Shown: positions 1 through 9,597 of the stretch, piece by piece
Layout: the number at the start of each line of letters is the position of its first letter
Position numbering within the stretch: the first letter of the stretch is position 1
NCBI GenBank assembly: GCA_903929535.1
Contig: CAIYVC010000117.1
Span: 1 to 55,248 of the forward strand
DNA: 55,248 bases
Direction of reading: 5' to 3'
Source of the DNA: an uncultured Caulobacteraceae bacterium
GTDB lineage: Bacteria > Pseudomonadota > Alphaproteobacteria > Caulobacterales > Caulobacteraceae
Position numbers and translations under genes: made by a program
The notes under the pieces: generated by a model
What the model saw: only the letters and a program-made list of their open reading frames with translations
Database searches by the model: none
What the model was told of the DNA's origin: nothing

Positions 1-582
1 GAAGCGGTTGAGCGTTGGGTTGTCGACCGCGAAGCCGCCCCACAGCCAGGTGGTGATGCCCTTGCCGACGATGGGCAGGGCGCCGAACAGGTTGGTGATC
101 ACCACCGCGCCGTAATACGACATCTGACCCCAGGGCAGGACATAGCCCATGAAGCCGGTCGCCATCATCAGCAGGTAGATGATGCAGCCGAGGATCCAGA
201 GGATCTCGCGCGGGGCCTTGTAGGAGCCGTAATAGACGCCCCGCAGGATGTGGATGTAGACGGCCAGGAAGAACATCGAGGCGCCGGTGGCGTGGATATA
301 TCGAAGCATCCAGCCGTGGTTCACGTCGCGCATGATGCCTTCGACGCTGTTGAAGGCGAGATCGGCGCTGGGCACATAGTGCATCGCCAGGACCACGCCG
401 GTGACGATCTGGATGCCCAGGCACATGGCCAGGATGCCGCCGAAGGTCCACCAGTAGTTCAGGTTCCGCGGGGTCGGGAAGTCGATGAAGCTGTCCCAGC
501 CGAGGCGGATGATCGGCAGGCGCGAGTCCAGCCAGCGGGTGAAGCCGGTCTTCGGCTCGTAGGTCGAATGTTGTCCGCTCAT
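1..582 (-). CDS. petB: Cytochrome b of the bc1 complex (3' part outside window)
   Basis: This is the N-terminal 194 residues of the quinol-oxidising membrane subunit of complex III; the gene runs off the left edge. Helix B carries the haem-ligand histidine pair spaced 14 residues apart (H97 and H111, in RYIHATG and VYIH), followed by [22 protein letters not shown], the conserved Qo-side segment of the family. The ATG at 582 begins two bases after the Rieske stop, so the two are co-transcribed as petA-petB. Whether the gene is a separate cytochrome b or a b/c1 fusion cannot be seen here. The identification is secure from the sequence alone. Confidence 0.96.
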   Translation of the reverse strand, partial: MSGQHSTYEPKTGFTRWLDSRLPIIRLGWDSFIDFPTPRNLNYWWTFGGILAMCLGIQIVTGVVLAMHYVPSADLAFNSVEGIMRDVNHGWMLRYIHATGASMFFLAVYIHILRGVYYGSYKAPREILWILGCIIYLLMMATGFMGYVLPWGQMSYYGAVVITNLFGALPIVGKGITTWLWGGFAVDNPTLNRF

Positions 583-584
583 GA

Positions 585-1127
585 TCAGCCGATCTTGATC
601 TTGGTGTCGGAAAGGAAGGCGTAGGTCGGGACCGGCAGGTTCAGCGGCGCGGGGCCCTTACGGATGCGGCCGGAGGTGTCGTAGACCGAACCGTGGCAGG
701 GGCAGAGCCACCCCCCGTAATCGCCGCCGCCGAAGTTGGGCACGCAGCCCAGATGGGTGCAGACGCCGACCAGGATCAGCCATTGCGACTTGCCGTCCTT
801 GTGGCGGCTGGCGTCAGTGGCGGGGTCCTTCATGGAGGCGGTGTCGTCCTTGACCGCCTCGGCGATCTCCTTGGCCGTGCGGTAGCGCACGAACACCGGC
901 TTGCCTTGCCATTTGACGACCACCTGCTGGCCCTCGACCACCTTGGAGATGTCGAACTCGATGGAGGCCAGGGCGAGCACGTCGCCCGAGGGGTTCATCT
1001 GATCGACCAGGGGCCACACCGCTGAGCCGACAGCGCCGGCCGCGGCGGCAACGCCCGCGATGTGGATGAAGTCGCGGCGGCTGTGGTCGCCGTCGTGAGG
1101 GGTCGTGTCCAGGACGGTGTTCGCCAC
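585..1127 (-). CDS. petA: Ubiquinol-cytochrome c reductase Rieske iron-sulfur subunit
   Basis: The 180-residue protein has an N-terminal twin-arginine motif ([10 protein letters not shown], about residues 16-25) followed by one hydrophobic anchor, then the soluble [2Fe-2S] head. The cluster ligands are visible as C123/H125 (CTHLGC) and C142/H145 (CPCH), with C128 and C144 as the expected disulfide. The family role is electron transfer from quinol to cytochrome c1. It is the first gene of the petAB operon. Its upstream 175-bp region is shared with the divergent trmL gene and should contain both promoters. Confidence 0.97.
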   Translation of the reverse strand: MANTVLDTTPHDGDHSRRDFIHIAGVAAAAGAVGSAVWPLVDQMNPSGDVLALASIEFDISKVVEGQQVVVKWQGKPVFVRYRTAKEIAEAVKDDTASMKDPATDASRHKDGKSQWLILVGVCTHLGCVPNFGGGDYGGWLCPCHGSVYDTSGRIRKGPAPLNLPVPTYAFLSDTKIKIG

Positions 1128-1302
1128 CTTAGATCACCTTTGACTTGATGCAGCCCGTCGGGGAGAGCGGGCTGGAGATCGACAGCGCCCCTTGCGGGGT
1201 CTTAGAGAGAAGTCGCCGGGGGTTGTATGCCGCGAGCGCGGCCTCGCCGCAATCTCGCAGGTGCGAACGCCGCCCCAGCGCCTATGTGACGGACCGCTTA
1301 GA

Positions 1303-1770
1303 ATGCGTTTGGCCCTTTTTCAACCTGACATTCCGCAAAACCTGGGCGCCGCCCTGCGATTGACTGCCTGTATGGCGGTTCCGCTGGACGTGATCGAGCC
1401 CTGCGCCTTCCCTTTGACCGACAAATCCCTCAAGCGCGCGGCCCTGGACTACGGCGAGACGTCGCAGGTGACGCTGTTTTCCGGCTGGACCGCTTTTCTG
1501 GAGGCGCGGGCGCGCCAAGAAGGTCGGCTGATTCTTTTTACGACCAAGGGCGCCCAGCCCTATCACCGTTTCGATTTTCAGCCGGGCGACACCCTGTTGT
1601 TCGGCCGCGAGAGCGCGGGGGCGCCCGAAGAGGTGCATGCGGCGGCCCAGGCGCGGCTGCTGATTCCGCTGGCGCCGGGGATGCGGTCGCTGAACGTGAT
1701 CAACGCGGCCTCGATGGCGCTGGGCGAGGCGCTGCGCCAGACCGGTTCATTTCCGGGCGAGGGGATTTGA
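1303..1770 (+). CDS. trmL: tRNA (cytidine(34)-2'-O)-methyltransferase, SPOUT family
   Basis: The predicted 155-residue protein matches the short TrmL type of SPOUT methyltransferase that methylates the wobble ribose of certain leucine tRNAs. The visible family motifs are the start MRLALFQPDIPQNLGA, the central LLFGRESAGAP, and the C-terminal knot segment IPLAPGMRSLNVINAASMALGEA, which forms the AdoMet site. The open frame extends upstream to 1192, but the ATG at 1303 begins exactly at the conserved N-terminus, so it is the chosen start. hemF follows after 45 bases on the same strand. Confidence 0.93.
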   Translation: MRLALFQPDIPQNLGAALRLTACMAVPLDVIEPCAFPLTDKSLKRAALDYGETSQVTLFSGWTAFLEARARQEGRLILFTTKGAQPYHRFDFQPGDTLLFGRESAGAPEEVHAAAQARLLIPLAPGMRSLNVINAASMALGEALRQTGSFPGEGI

Positions 1771-1815
1771 TGCAGGCCAATTTGTCGGCGCGCCCGCAGC
1801 CCTTATAAGACCGCC

Positions 1816-2706
1816 ATGACCGTTTCCGCCCCGACCGCTTCCGAGACCGTGCTGGACGAACGCAAGGCCCGCGCCCGCGCCTGGTTCGAATCGCTGCGCA
1901 GCCGCATCTGCACCGCCTTCGAGGCGCTGGAGGATAGCGTCAGCCCCACGCTCTACCCGGGCGAAGCCGGCCGCTTCACCTTCAAGCCCTGGAGCCGCGA
2001 AGAGGGCGGCGGCGGGGTGATGGGCATGATGTACGGCCGCTTCTTCGAGAAGGTCGGGGTGCATGTCTCCACCGTCCACGGCACCTTCACGCCGGAATTC
2101 GCCAAGACCATGCCCGGCGCCGAGGAGGATCCGCGCTTCTTCGCCACCGGCGTCAGCCTGATCGCCCACATGCAGTCGCCGCGCGTCCCGGCGGTCCACA
2201 TGAACACCCGCTACATCTGCACGACCCAGGGCTGGTTCGGCGGCGGCGGCGACCTGACGCCTCTGCTGGACTACCAGCGCCATCAGGACTTCCCCGACGC
2301 CGAGGCCTTCCACGCCGCCATGCAGGCCGCCTGCGACGCCCACGACCCGGACTGGCACGCCAAGTACAAGGCTTGGTGCGACGAGTACTTCTTCCTGCCT
2401 CACCGCAACGAGCCGCGCGGCGTCGGCGGCATCTTCTACGACCGGCATGACTCCGGCGATTTCGAAAAGGACTTCGCCTTCACCCGCGATGTCGGCGAGG
2501 CCTTCCTCGGCGTCTACCCCGGCATCATCGCCGGCCGCGCGCCCGAGCCCTGGACGCCCGAAGAGCGCGAGGAGCAGCTGGTGCGCCGGGGCCGCTACGT
2601 CGAGTTCAACCTGCTCTACGACCGGGGCACGACGTTCGGCCTGAAGACGGGCGGCAACGTGGAGTCGATCCTCAGCTCGATGCCGCCGGTGGTGAAGTGG
2701 CCGTAG
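1816..2706 (+). CDS. hemF: Oxygen-dependent coproporphyrinogen III oxidase
   Basis: The 296-residue protein is full length for HemF, which uses O2 to decarboxylate coproporphyrinogen III to protoporphyrinogen IX in haem synthesis. Recognisable family segments are [50 protein letters not shown] and the C-terminal [20 protein letters not shown]. Its closeness to the cytochrome bc1 genes fits a respiratory neighbourhood. It converges with prs, and the stops are only 10 bases apart with no obvious terminator between them. Confidence 0.97.
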   Translation: MTVSAPTASETVLDERKARARAWFESLRSRICTAFEALEDSVSPTLYPGEAGRFTFKPWSREEGGGGVMGMMYGRFFEKVGVHVSTVHGTFTPEFAKTMPGAEEDPRFFATGVSLIAHMQSPRVPAVHMNTRYICTTQGWFGGGGDLTPLLDYQRHQDFPDAEAFHAAMQAACDAHDPDWHAKYKAWCDEYFFLPHRNEPRGVGGIFYDRHDSGDFEKDFAFTRDVGEAFLGVYPGIIAGRAPEPWTPEEREEQLVRRGRYVEFNLLYDRGTTFGLKTGGNVESILSSMPPVVKWP

Positions 2707-2716
2707 GCCGCCAACC

Positions 2717-3652
2717 CTAGTCGAACAGCTTCGACACCGACTCTTCGTTGGCGATCCGGCGGATCGCTTCGCCCATCAGGGGGGCGATGGAGACGTGGCG
2801 CACCTTGTTGCAGCCGGTGACCAGATCCGCCGCTTCGATCGAGTCGGTGATCACCAGTTCCTTCAGCACCGACTTGGACACCCGCTCGCAGGCCGCGCCC
2901 GACAGCACCCCGTGGGTGACGTAGGCGGAGACTTCCGAGGCCCCCTTGTCGATCAAGGCTTTGGCGGCGTTGCAGAGGGTGCCGGCGCTGTCGACGATGT
3001 CGTCGAACAGGATGCAGTGGCGGCCGCGGATGTCGCCGATGATGTTCATCACCTCGCTCTCGCCCGGACCCGAGCGGCGCTTGTCGACGATGGCGAGGTC
3101 GGCGTTCAGCCGCTTGGCCAGGGACCGTGCGCGCACCACGCCGCCGACGTCCGGCGAGACGATCATCAGGCTCTCGTGGTCCGGGTAGTGGGCGCGGATG
3201 TCGTCGGCCAGCACCGGCGAGGCCAGCATGTTGTCGGTAGGGATGTCGAAGAAGCCCTGAATCTGGCCGGCATGCAGGTCCATGGTCAGGACGCGGTCGG
3301 CGCCGGCGCGGGTGATGATGTTGGCCACCAGCTTGGCCGAGATGGGCGTGCGGCCGCCGGTCTTGCGGTCCTGCCGGGCGTAGCCGAAGTAGGGCATCAC
3401 CGCCGTGATCCGCTTGGCCGAGGCCCGGGTCAGGGCGTCGATGCAGATCAGCAGTTCCATCAGGTTGTCGTTGGCCGGGAACGAGGTCGACTGGATGACG
3501 AACACGTCCTCGCCGCGCACGTTTTCCTCGATGACGACGAACACCTCGTTGTCGGCGAACCGCCGCACCTGGGCGACCGTCAGCGGCGTATCGAGGAAGT
3601 CCGCGATCGCCGTGGCCAGCTTGCGGTTGGAATTGCCGGCGAGAAGCTTCAT
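2717..3652 (-). CDS. prs: Ribose-phosphate pyrophosphokinase
   Basis: The 311-residue protein makes PRPP from ribose 5-phosphate and ATP. It has the usual length, the flexible-loop region [20 protein letters not shown], the segment [17 protein letters not shown], and the PRPP-binding loop [14 protein letters not shown]. It is the last gene of a minus-strand run lgt, midA, pgeF, prs; the gap to pgeF is 66 bases, so it may also have its own promoter. Confidence 0.97.
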   Translation of the reverse strand: MKLLAGNSNRKLATAIADFLDTPLTVAQVRRFADNEVFVVIEENVRGEDVFVIQSTSFPANDNLMELLICIDALTRASAKRITAVMPYFGYARQDRKTGGRTPISAKLVANIITRAGADRVLTMDLHAGQIQGFFDIPTDNMLASPVLADDIRAHYPDHESLMIVSPDVGGVVRARSLAKRLNADLAIVDKRRSGPGESEVMNIIGDIRGRHCILFDDIVDSAGTLCNAAKALIDKGASEVSAYVTHGVLSGAACERVSKSVLKELVITDSIEAADLVTGCNKVRHVSIAPLMGEAIRRIANEESVSKLFD

Positions 3653-3718
3653 CGGGACCTCGTCAGTTTCACGGCGGCTTCTAGCAGGGGAGGCGCGGGC
3701 GGCAAGAGCTTTGCCGGA

Positions 3719-4492
3719 TCATCGGTCGATCACGATGGCTGAAAGCAGGCGTCCGTAGTCGGCCTCGCCGCGCAGAACCACGCGGCGGTTGGAAAAGAAC
3801 AGGTCTTCTTCGGCGCAGGTGTCGCGCTCGATCCACTCGGCCTCCGCCACGCCCGCCTGCTCCAGGCGCCAGAGCACGAAGCGGGGCAGATCGAACTGGC
3901 ATTTGCCCAGACGGCCAGGACCGAAGAATCGCTCAGACCCCGGCGCTTCAGCCGCGAAATGATCACGGTAGTCCTCGCCGACCTCGTACGACGCCTGGGC
4001 GATGCAGGGGCCGATGGCGGCGACGATCCGCTCGCGCCGGGCGCCTTGGGCCTCCATGGCCTGCACAGCCGATTCGACCATGCCGCCGAGCGCGCCCTTC
4101 CAGCCGGCATGAGCCGCGCCGACGACGCGCGCCTCGGGGTCGGCGAACAGGATCGGCGTGCAGTCCGCCGACAGGGCCCCGCAAGCGAGCCCAGGGGTGC
4201 GGGTGACCACGCCGTCGGCCTGGGGCCGCTCGGTCCAGGGGGCGTCCACAGCGACCGCCAGGGTGGAATGGATCTGGTAGCAGGTGAGCAGGGCGTCAGG
4301 CTTTACGCCGAGGGCCGCTGCGGCGCGGGCGCGGTTCTCCTGCACGGCGGCGGGATCGTCCTTGGAGCCGACGCCGACGTTGAGGCTGTCGTAGACGCCC
4401 TGGGACACGCCGCCCTGGCGCGTGAAGAAGGCGTGGCGCACCCCGGCGATCCGGCTCAGCAGCGGCGATTGCAGGGTGGGGGGAGGCGTCAT
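3719..4492 (-). CDS. pgeF: Peptidoglycan editing factor PgeF (YfiH/LACC1 family)
   Basis: The 257-residue protein belongs to the YfiH/LACC1 family. Members are linked to removal of wrongly incorporated amino acids from peptidoglycan precursors, and several act as purine nucleoside phosphorylases or deaminases in vitro. The metal-site segments are visible: SADCTPILFAD around residue 110, GAAHAGWKGALGG around residue 130, and a late IGPCIAQASYEV. The ATG overlaps the midA stop by four bases (ATGA), so translation is coupled. Confidence 0.93.
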   Translation of the reverse strand: MTPPPTLQSPLLSRIAGVRHAFFTRQGGVSQGVYDSLNVGVGSKDDPAAVQENRARAAAALGVKPDALLTCYQIHSTLAVAVDAPWTERPQADGVVTRTPGLACGALSADCTPILFADPEARVVGAAHAGWKGALGGMVESAVQAMEAQGARRERIVAAIGPCIAQASYEVGEDYRDHFAAEAPGSERFFGPGRLGKCQFDLPRFVLWRLEQAGVAEAEWIERDTCAEEDLFFSNRRVVLRGEADYGRLLSAIVIDR

Positions 4493-5556
4493 GGCGTCTC
4501 AAAACCAGGCGGAATCAGGCGCGCAGTATGCAGCGCCAGGGCCTTGAACAGCGAGCCCATCTGATCGGCGCCGGTCAGGCGTTCCAACTGGCGTTCGATG
4601 ACATCCGCGCGGGCGGGGTGGGCGCGCATCAGGGCTTGGGCCCGTTCGGTGATCCCCAGGCGCAGCAGCAGTTCGGTCTGGGTCAGGATCGGCGCGGCCT
4701 CGGCGCCCGCCCCACGCGCGGCGGCGGCCACGGCGGGGAAGTCGGCGTGGATGGTCAGGTCGGCCTCGCCCGGCGTCTCCAGCGGCGAGAGCTTGCGGTG
4801 GCCCTTCAGCGCCTGGAGGGTGTCGCCGAAGCCCGGCGTGTCGCGGCCGTAGTCGATCAGCAGGGCCGCGCCGCCCTGGCGGGCCAGCAGGGCCCCAAGC
4901 TCCGCGCCGAAGGCCTCCTGGGCGGCGGAGACCTCCAGCACCGATCCGGGCTCGGCGTCCGGCAGCACCCGGTCCAGGGGACGTGTGGCCAGCCCGAAGG
5001 CCAGGGCGCCGGCCTCGTCCAGCCCGACCATGCGCTCGGCCCATCCGCGTTCCGTGCGCACAAATTGGCGGGCGGGCAGACAGTCGAGCAGTTCGTTGGA
5101 CAGCAGGATCAGCGGCGCGTCAGCGGGAAGGGCGGCGAGGGCGCCGATCCAGGTCGGCTCAAGAGGGCCGTCGGTCAGGCGCTGGCGCTGCGCATCGATC
5201 AGGGGGCCGCTGGTCTCGATCAGATAAAGCCGCGCCGCCGCCAGGAAGCCGGGCGCCAGCCGCGCGGCGCGCAGCACGTCGCCGATCAGGGTCCCATCGC
5301 CCGGCCCCGCCTCCACCAGCAGGAAGGGGCTGGGATTGCCCAGCCGCATCCAGGTCTCCACCGCCCACAGCCCCAGCAGCTCGCCGAACATCTGCGAGAC
5401 CAGGGGGGCGGTGATGAAGTCGCCTTCGCGGCCCAGGGCCGGGCGCGTGGCGTAGTAGCCGTCCCGCGGATCGTGCAGGCAGGCCAGCATATACTGAGCG
5501 ACGGTCAGGGGTCCCTCGGCGGCGATCTGCGCCTTGAGCCGCTGCTCCAGACTCAT
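4489..5556 (-). CDS. Class I SAM-dependent methyltransferase, MidA/NDUFAF7 family
   Basis: The 355-residue protein matches the family of NDUFAF7/MidA, the arginine methyltransferase that helps assemble complex I. It opens with the family-like MSLEQRLKAQIAAEGPLTVAQYM and has a glycine-rich AdoMet loop VEAGPGDGTLIGDVL near residue 82, followed by LLSNELLDCLPARQF. It overlaps lgt and pgeF by ATGA junctions on both sides. The substrate is inferred from the family only; none is shown by the sequence. Confidence 0.88.
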   Translation of the reverse strand: MSLEQRLKAQIAAEGPLTVAQYMLACLHDPRDGYYATRPALGREGDFITAPLVSQMFGELLGLWAVETWMRLGNPSPFLLVEAGPGDGTLIGDVLRAARLAPGFLAAARLYLIETSGPLIDAQRQRLTDGPLEPTWIGALAALPADAPLILLSNELLDCLPARQFVRTERGWAERMVGLDEAGALAFGLATRPLDRVLPDAEPGSVLEVSAAQEAFGAELGALLARQGGAALLIDYGRDTPGFGDTLQALKGHRKLSPLETPGEADLTIHADFPAVAAAARGAGAEAAPILTQTELLLRLGITERAQALMRAHPARADVIERQLERLTGADQMGSLFKALALHTARLIPPGFETP

Positions 5557-6437
5557 TCGGCGGCGGAGGCCTCAGCGGCGGCTTCATCGTCCACCGGCGC
5601 GGGGGGCTTCTTCAGACCCCGCCAGACCAGCCAGGCGCCGATCAGGAACATCGGGATCGACAGCATCATCCCCATGGTCAGGCCCAGCGGGAAGTCGGGC
5701 ATCTGGGCGTCGGGCTGGCGCACGTTTTCCAGGCTGATGCGGACCAGGGCATAGCCCATCAGGAACAGGCCGGTGATGGCGCCTTCGCGCGGCAGCCATT
5801 TGGCTTTGTGGGTCGCCCAGCGCAGCACCAGGAACAGAGCCAGACCCTCCAGGGTCGCTTCGTAGAGCTGGCTCGGGTGGCGGGTGAACAGGCCGGCAGG
5901 GCAATCACCGCCGTTCATCTGGGCGATGCGCTTGTTGCAGAACACCATGCCCCAGGGGAGGTTGGTGGGCCGTCCCCAGAGCTCGCCGTTGATGAAGTTG
6001 GCGATGCGGCCGAAGAACAGGCCGATCGGCACCGCGGGCGCCACGACGTCGGCCACCCGCAGCGGAACAAGCTTGTTGGCCATCGCGAAGCCCACCAGGG
6101 CCAGGGTCACGCCGATCAGGCCGCCGTGGAAGGACATGCCGCCGTGCCAGACCCGGATGATCTCCATCGGGTCCGCCATCATGCTCTTGAAGTCGTAGAA
6201 CAGGACATAGCCGACCCGCCCGCCGAGAATGACGCCCAGCGTGATCCACAGGATCAGGTCGTCGATCTGCAGCGCGGTCATGGTCGGGCGCGAGCCCTGC
6301 CAGAGCTTGGCGTTGCGCAGCAGGCCGACCCCGTAACGCCAACCCAGCAGGATGCCCGCCACATAGGCCAGGGCGTACCAGCGGATCGCGATCGGGCCGA
6401 GATGGATCAGGACGGGATCGAATTCTGGGAAGATCAC
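5553..6437 (-). CDS. lgt: Prolipoprotein diacylglyceryl transferase
   Basis: The 294-residue inner-membrane enzyme transfers diacylglycerol from phosphatidylglycerol to the lipobox cysteine of prolipoproteins. It has about seven hydrophobic segments, the HGGMSFHGGLIG motif near residue 100 and the Lgt signature RIANFINGELWGRPT near residue 145, all of which line the active site in the family. The C-terminus ends in a charged DDEAAAEASAAE tail. It is the first gene of the lgt-midA-pgeF-prs run. Confidence 0.97.
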   Translation of the reverse strand: MIFPEFDPVLIHLGPIAIRWYALAYVAGILLGWRYGVGLLRNAKLWQGSRPTMTALQIDDLILWITLGVILGGRVGYVLFYDFKSMMADPMEIIRVWHGGMSFHGGLIGVTLALVGFAMANKLVPLRVADVVAPAVPIGLFFGRIANFINGELWGRPTNLPWGMVFCNKRIAQMNGGDCPAGLFTRHPSQLYEATLEGLALFLVLRWATHKAKWLPREGAITGLFLMGYALVRISLENVRQPDAQMPDFPLGLTMGMMLSIPMFLIGAWLVWRGLKKPPAPVDDEAAAEASAAE

Positions 6438-6613
6438 GGGCGGCTCTGGCTACGGGAGCAAAGGGACTGGCCGCAGGTTTAGCAGGCCCTTGGCCGATGC
6501 GGCGCCCCCTTTGCGATGAAGCTCCACAATGATGCGCTGCAACGCAGCCCTTCGCTTTCGCCGGGCGTTTCCCATATACAGAGGCAAGACCGCGCTTTGA
6601 CGGACCCACCGAG

Positions 6614-6868
6614 ATGCAGACGCAGAACCCTTTCCTGGACGAATTCGCCAAGCTTACCACCGCCGCCATGGGCATCGCCCAGGCCGCCGGGGAAGAAGCC
6701 AAGGCCGCCATGCGCGCCCAGGCCGACAAGCTCGCCGCCGAGTTCGATCTGGTCCGCCGCGACGAATACGAGGCCTTGAAGGCCGAGGTTACGGCCCTGC
6801 GCGAGGCGGTCGCCGCCCTGTCCGAAAAGGCGGCAAAACCTAAGAAAGCCGCCAAAACCGACGGTTGA
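6614..6868 (+). CDS. ubiK: Ubiquinone biosynthesis accessory factor UbiK (BMFP)
   Basis: The 84-residue protein has the BMFP/UbiK layout: a short N-terminal amphipathic stretch (QNPFLDEFAKLTTAAMGIAQ), the conserved FDLVRRDEYEAL centre, and a C-terminal coiled coil (about residues 50-73) ending in a lysine-rich tail. Family members bind lipids and help the aerobic ubiquinone-making complex. It stands alone, divergent from lgt. Confidence 0.86.
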   Translation: MQTQNPFLDEFAKLTTAAMGIAQAAGEEAKAAMRAQADKLAAEFDLVRRDEYEALKAEVTALREAVAALSEKAAKPKKAAKTDG

Positions 6869-6973
6869 GACGCCGGCCCCGAAGCGGACTACCCTCTTAG
6901 TTGCGTCTCTGATTCCCTTCCCCGCTCCGCTTTGGACCAGGAGCGCGGTCGGCTCTGCAAGGAACGGCCATTC

Positions 6974-7483
6974 ATGGATACGCCTCAACCGGAAGAAGAC
7001 GACGTCGACTTCGCCATGGATCCGCTCGATGTGATCGAGCATGTCCTGTCGGCGGAGAACCTGACGTTCGACCGGACCGAGGACGGCGACTTGGCCTTCA
7101 CCCTGGCCGGCGACTGGAAGGACTACGAGCTGTGGTTTGCCTGGCGGCCCGAGGCCGACTGCCTGCAGCTGTGCCTGTCTCTGGACATCCGCGCCAAGAA
7201 GCCCCGCCGCCCAGCAGCCCACACCATGCTGTCGCTGATCAACCAGCGCGTCTGGCTCGGCCATTTCGAGGTCTGGGCCGAGGACGGCGAAGTGGTGTTC
7301 CGCCATGCCATGGCCCTGCCCACCGGCGAGCGCCCGACCCTAGCTCAGGCCGCTTCGATGATCGACGCGGCGGTGGAGGCGGCTGACCGCTTCTATCCGG
7401 CCTTCGACTTCCTGCTCAACGGCGGCAAGTCGCCTGAGGACGCCATCTCGGCCTGCATGTTCGAGACGGTTGGCCAGGCCTAG
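6974..7483 (+). CDS. YbjN domain-containing protein
   Basis: The 169-residue acidic protein matches the YbjN family, whose fold resembles type III secretion chaperones and whose function is not settled. No catalytic motif is visible. The frame is open from 6932, but the ATG at 6974 leads straight into the family-like MDTPQPEEDDVDFAMDPLDV and is preferred. It precedes proC by 22 bases, an arrangement I associate with alphaproteobacteria, so the two are probably co-transcribed. Confidence 0.82.
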   Translation: MDTPQPEEDDVDFAMDPLDVIEHVLSAENLTFDRTEDGDLAFTLAGDWKDYELWFAWRPEADCLQLCLSLDIRAKKPRRPAAHTMLSLINQRVWLGHFEVWAEDGEVVFRHAMALPTGERPTLAQAASMIDAAVEAADRFYPAFDFLLNGGKSPEDAISACMFETVGQA

Positions 7484-7505
7484 GCCAAAGGCCTAAGTTC
7501 GGCGC

Positions 7506-8300
7506 ATGAACGAGATCACACCGATCCTGCTGCTCGGGGCCGGCCGCATGGGCGGCGCCCTAATCGAAGGCTGGAAGCGCACCGACGCCTTCCCGCAGGT
7601 CGACCTGATGGCGGTGGAGCCTCATCCGTCCTTTGTCCTGGCCGCCTCCGACGTGCTGCTCAATCCGCCGGAGCTCTATTACAGCCGCGCGCGCACCGTG
7701 CTTCTGGCAGTCAAACCCCAGGTCTGGAAGGCCGCGGCGGCTCAATACGCAGACCTGCTGGCCGATGACGCGGTGATCGTGTCGATCATCGCCGGGGTCA
7801 GCGCCGCCGACATCGCCGAGGCTTTCGGCGGGCGGCGGGTCGCGCGGATCATGCCGACCACGGCGGTCGCCATCGCCAAGGGCACGGCCTCGATCTACGC
7901 CGCCGATCCGGCCGTCCGGGCCCGCGCCCACGCGCTGTTCGAGCCGGTGGCTACGGTGGTCGACCTGAAGGATGAGGCGCTGATGCACGCCGCCACCGGC
8001 GTGTCCGGCTCTGCGCCGGCCTATCTCTACGCCTTCGTCGAGGCTCTGGAGGCGGCGGGGGTCACCGCCGGCCTGCCCCGTAACGCCGCGCAGCAGCTGG
8101 CCCGCGCCACCATCGCTGGAGCGGCGGCCCTGCTGGCCGACAGCGGCGAGGAGCCCGGCGAACTGCGCAGGCAGGTGACCTCGCCCGGCGGCACGACCCA
8201 GGCGGCGCTAGAGGTGCTGATGGGCGAGGGCGGTCTCGGGCCTCTGCTGGAGCAGGCCGTGGCGGCCTGCATCAAGCGGTCCAAGGAACTGGCGGGCTAG
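7506..8300 (+). CDS. proC: Pyrroline-5-carboxylate reductase
   Basis: The 264-residue enzyme reduces pyrroline-5-carboxylate to proline using NAD(P)H. The N-terminal Rossmann motif is ILLLGAGRMGGALIEGW, the central segment is VRIMPTTAVAIAKGT, and the C-terminal dimer/active-site signature reads LRRQVTSPGGTTQAALEVL. It overlaps the convergent DUF983 gene by four bases. Confidence 0.96.
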   Translation: MNEITPILLLGAGRMGGALIEGWKRTDAFPQVDLMAVEPHPSFVLAASDVLLNPPELYYSRARTVLLAVKPQVWKAAAAQYADLLADDAVIVSIIAGVSAADIAEAFGGRRVARIMPTTAVAIAKGTASIYAADPAVRARAHALFEPVATVVDLKDEALMHAATGVSGSAPAYLYAFVEALEAAGVTAGLPRNAAQQLARATIAGAAALLADSGEEPGELRRQVTSPGGTTQAALEVLMGEGGLGPLLEQAVAACIKRSKELAG

Positions 8301-8728
8301 CCCTCGCTGGCCTTGCGCCGATCATAGGCGAAGCCGCCTTCGCCGTGTTTGCCGATGCTCTCGAAGCGGCCTTCCTCGGCCTTGTTGAAATACTGCGAGG
8401 CGACCAGCCAGGCCTTCACCGGCCTGAGCGCGCCCAGGCAGCCGACGATCAGCATCGGGAATGTGGTGGCGAAATGCACCCAGACCGGCGGGTGCACAGC
8501 GACTTCCAGCCAGGCGAACCATGTGATCACGGCGATGCCGACGGCGGTCATGACGAAGAAGGCAGGCCCGTCCGCCGGATCGGCGAAGCCATAGTCCAAC
8601 CCGCACTCACCGCACTGTTTGGCCAAGGTCAGGAAGCCGGAGAACAGCTTGCCTTCGCCGCAGCGCGGACAGCGGCAATGCATGCCGGCCCAGATGGGGG
8701 AGGGCGGACCGTAGGTCAGGGTGCTCAT
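8297..8728 (-). CDS. DUF983 family zinc-ribbon membrane protein
   Basis: The 143-residue protein has an N-terminal zinc ribbon (CRCPRCGEGKLF and CGECGLDYGFAD, four cysteines in two CxxC pairs) and two hydrophobic helices (about residues 55-80 and 85-105), as in DUF983. Its biochemical role is unknown; homologues often sit near cytochrome oxidase assembly genes. The ATG at 8728 places the zinc ribbon near the N-terminus. The longer frame from 8809 would run through a 28-bp palindrome and is not preferred. Confidence 0.85.
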   Translation of the reverse strand: MSTLTYGPPSPIWAGMHCRCPRCGEGKLFSGFLTLAKQCGECGLDYGFADPADGPAFFVMTAVGIAVITWFAWLEVAVHPPVWVHFATTFPMLIVGCLGALRPVKAWLVASQYFNKAEEGRFESIGKHGEGGFAYDRRKASEG

Positions 8729-8759
8729 GGCGCTCTCTCGCATACAATCAACTGATTGA

Positions 8760-8787
8760 TACATACAATAATATATTAATGTATGTA
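8760..8787. promoter_or_regulatory. 28-bp near-perfect palindromic operator candidate
   Basis: In the gap between the divergent DUF983 and aspartic protease genes, arms TACATAC and GTATGTA flank an AT-rich centre (AATAATATATTAAT). The 28 bases match their own reverse complement at all but one pair of positions. It is far more AT-rich than its surroundings. A shorter inverted repeat, ATCAA-CTGA-TTGAT, lies just to its left (about 8747-8760). A TetR-type or similar dimeric repressor site is a reasonable guess; no regulator gene is adjacent. Confidence 0.6.
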
Positions 8788-8835
8788 ATTTCGCGGCCAT
8801 TGGCAACAACCCCCAGCGCGACCTATGGATTTCCC

Positions 8836-9597
8836 ATGAGCCAGCCGGACGGACCCTGGAGCAGACTACCGCCTGCGCCGCCGAAAGGGCGTCCCGTCCG
8901 AGGGAATCTGCATATCGGCTGGTGGCTGGGTGCGATCGCCGGCCTTTGCGCCGTTCTCTACGGCCTCAGCCGGCTTTTTCCAGGGCGGCTGACGAGTGGC
9001 GAGGACTGGGCGAGCGTCTCGCAAGGCGTACTGGTGGTCGCCTTCGTGCTGGCCGGGGTGATGTCGCGGCGGTTGCAGGCGAAGAAGCTGGCGCGCGACG
9101 TAGCCATCTGGACGGCGGTCGTCCTGCTGGGCGTGCTGCTTTACAGCTTCCGGGGCCAGATCGGCGCGGCGGGGGACCGGATCCGCTCGGAGATCGCGCC
9201 GAGCTATCCTGTGGCCTCGGCGGCCAAGGAGATGATGATCACCAGGGATGCCGACGGCGGCTACTCCGTGACCGGGAATGTGAACGGTCACGCGGTCCGT
9301 TTCGTGGTGGACACCGGGGCCAGCGACATTGTTCTCAGCCCCGCCGACGCCCAGCGGGCGGGCGTGGACACAGCCGCCCTGGCCTTCACCAAGTCGGTCG
9401 AAACCGCCAATGGCCCCGGCCTTGGCGCGCCCTACACGGCCGGCCAATTCAGCATTGGTTCGATCCAATTGAGCGATGTGCCGATGTCGGTGAACAAGGC
9501 GCCGATGAGCAGTTCGCTGCTGGGCATGACCTTCTTCAACCGCCTGCAGTCTTTCCGCTTTGAAGACAACAAGCTCTATCTGAAACCGAAGGCCTAA
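8836..9597 (+). CDS. TIGR02281-type retropepsin-like aspartic protease
   Basis: The 253-residue protein has three hydrophobic segments in its first 110 residues and a C-terminal periplasmic retropepsin domain with the active-site motif VVDTGASDIVLS and a late LLGMTFFNRLQSFRF. This matches the clan AA membrane-anchored proteases of alphaproteobacteria. The substrate is unknown. The ATG at 8836 is chosen over 8779 because the earlier start lies inside the AT-rich palindromic control region. Confidence 0.85.
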   Translation: MSQPDGPWSRLPPAPPKGRPVRGNLHIGWWLGAIAGLCAVLYGLSRLFPGRLTSGEDWASVSQGVLVVAFVLAGVMSRRLQAKKLARDVAIWTAVVLLGVLLYSFRGQIGAAGDRIRSEIAPSYPVASAAKEMMITRDADGGYSVTGNVNGHAVRFVVDTGASDIVLSPADAQRAGVDTAALAFTKSVETANGPGLGAPYTAGQFSIGSIQLSDVPMSVNKAPMSSSLLGMTFFNRLQSFRFEDNKLYLKPKA

